Origin: Scatomorpha merdigallinarum | GTDB lineage: Bacteria; Bacillota; Clostridia; Oscillospirales; Oscillospiraceae | Reading direction: 5' to 3' | Assembly (NCBI GenBank): GCA_018710885.1 | Contig: DVJA01000089.1 | Location: 1-11,947 of the forward strand | Length of the DNA: 11,947 nt | Part shown: piece by piece, positions 11,373-11,947 of the stretch | How positions within the stretch are numbered: position 1 is the stretch's first letter | Layout: every line of letters begins with the position of its first letter | Notes under the pieces: generated by a model | Databases searched by the model: none | What the model saw: the letters and a program-made list of their open reading frames with translations, nothing else | What the model was told of the DNA's origin: nothing | Made by a program: the position numbers and the translations under genes

Positions 11373-11947
11373 TAAGCGCAGTATTGTGACTTTGATGCAC
11401 CGAACGGGGCCACGTCGCCGGACGTGGGAGGGGCAACCGCGGGCGGTTGCGGCCTTCCTGAGAGATTTCTTTTTGTCTTGTCAAAAAGAAACCCCTCAGA
11501 CTCCAAAGAGAAAACCGCTTTGGTGCGGACTTGTACGTAAGGGAGCACCGTATATTGGGTTGGTATAGTAGTTAGGGTGGTCATCCCTAAACTTCTATTT
11601 AGTTACACCATCGCCGACCGCGGTTTCGCTTCGCGGCCGCTGACGGGTTAACACGGGACGTTGCCCAACATGGGTGCGGTGGACCGTTACGGCCGGTGAG
11701 ACCGGCGTTGCCCGGGGTGGGTGCTTCTCTTACCGCACGCGACGCTTCGCTGGCGTGCTGGGGGTTGCTGATGGGTACGTTTTGTACCCCACTCCCTTGC
11801 GATGTTACCTTCTATCTGCGAAACCGAAGCCCAGCGCAGCGGGTTCGGTTTCGAAAGGAGGAGCAGCGGAACGACTGAGCTTTCCCGCTTGCGGGGAAGT
11901 GAAGGATGTGCAGCTTGCGACGACGCGACGGCGTCCTCGACGTCCCG
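11373..11947. repeat. Hairpin-dense non-coding region, probable intergenic palindromic repeats
   Basis: No convincing gene lies in the last 575 bp. Many short inverted repeats follow each other: CACGTC/GACGTG (11411-11426), GCAACCGC/GCGGTTGC (11433-11450), TTTCTTTTTG/CAAAAAGAAA (11466-11491), TTAGGG/CCCTAA (11572-11590), CCGCG/CGCGG (11618-11636), GCCGGT/ACCGGC (11692-11706), GCACGC/GCGTGC (11735-11758), GGGTAC/GTACCC (11773-11789), CGAAACCGAA/TTCGGTTTCG (11819-11853) and CTTTCCCGC/GCGGGGAAG (11880-11899). GTGCGGT (11674-11680) can also pair with ACCGCAC (11732-11738) around one of these stems. This pattern resembles dispersed intergenic palindromes in GC-rich gut Clostridia (from memory, not checked). 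One of the early stems may serve as the thiE terminator. Confidence 0.6.
11659..11724 (+). repeat. Imperfect 19-bp direct repeat
   Basis: Two copies of CGTTGCCC-NNNN-TGGGTGC occur at 11659-11677 and 11706-11724, 47 bp apart, identical at 15 of 19 positions; the four differences are all in the middle (AACA versus GGGG). A weaker third relative, GGTTGCTGATGGGTAC, follows at 11763-11778. In the first copy CCCA and TGGG can form a small stem. Confidence 0.6.

Noticed and set aside
11359..11568. 69-codon plus-strand open frame after thiE
   Set aside because: Starts inside the end of thiE, has no ribosome binding site and passes through several inverted repeats; likely a chance frame in a repeat.
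11908..11947. Possible gene start at the 3' edge (ATG at about 11906)
   Set aside because: The window ends within about 14 codons, the GAAGG before it is too close to act as a ribosome binding site, and the translation is Arg-rich like the surrounding repeat.
11841..11947. Possible tRNA on either strand near the GTTTCGAAAG segment
   Set aside because: The TTCGAA-like core is part of a 10-bp stem-loop; I could not form an acceptor stem, D-arm and anticodon arm around it.

Overview
The window looks like a chromosomal segment of a GC-rich, low-G+C-phylum (Firmicutes) anaerobe, most plausibly a gut Clostridia of the Oscillospiraceae/Ruminococcaceae type. The reasons are strong AGGAGG-type ribosome binding sites, intrinsic terminators, TPP riboswitches in front of a Firmicutes-style thiW/thiM/thiE salvage set, the ileS-lspA-rluD order, and an Xfp phosphoketolase. 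This placement is inference; no marker gene in the window fixes the genus.

Layout. (1) 1-4429, plus strand: 3' part of ileS, then lspA with an unusual ~170-residue disordered tail, then rluD overlapping lspA by 4 bp, closed by a strong terminator at 4494-4522. (2) 4521-5626, plus strand: a MarR-family repressor gene whose promoter carries two copies of a perfect palindrome, overlapping by 8 bp a gene for a flavodoxin-fold protein, ended by a probably bidirectional terminator. (3) 5634-8614, minus strand: an extended -10 promoter, xfp (phosphoketolase) and ogt (DNA alkyltransferase). (4) 8733-10511, minus strand: promoter, TPP riboswitch with terminator, a 240-nt structured leader, thiW (thiazole ECF S component) overlapping thiM (hydroxyethylthiazole kinase), and a terminator. 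(5) 10532-11372, plus strand: a divergent promoter, a second TPP riboswitch with its own terminator, and thiE. (6) 11373-11947: about 575 bp with no convincing gene but very many short inverted repeats, which looks like one or more intergenic palindromic repeat elements.

How the genes work together. ThiW would import hydroxyethylthiazole, ThiM phosphorylates it, and ThiE joins the phosphate to HMP-PP to make thiamine phosphate. Both arms are under TPP control, with two riboswitches placed back to back. The phosphoketolase itself needs TPP, so this cofactor salvage locus lies next to a TPP-dependent central carbon enzyme. ileS and xfp avoid the ATA isoleucine codon that the small genes around them use freely, which suggests that these two are highly expressed.

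No mobile element, CRISPR array, tRNA or rRNA gene was recognised. The points most worth following up are the LspA tail, the hairpin-dense 3' region, the structured thiW leader, the divergent riboswitch pair and the MarR operator architecture.
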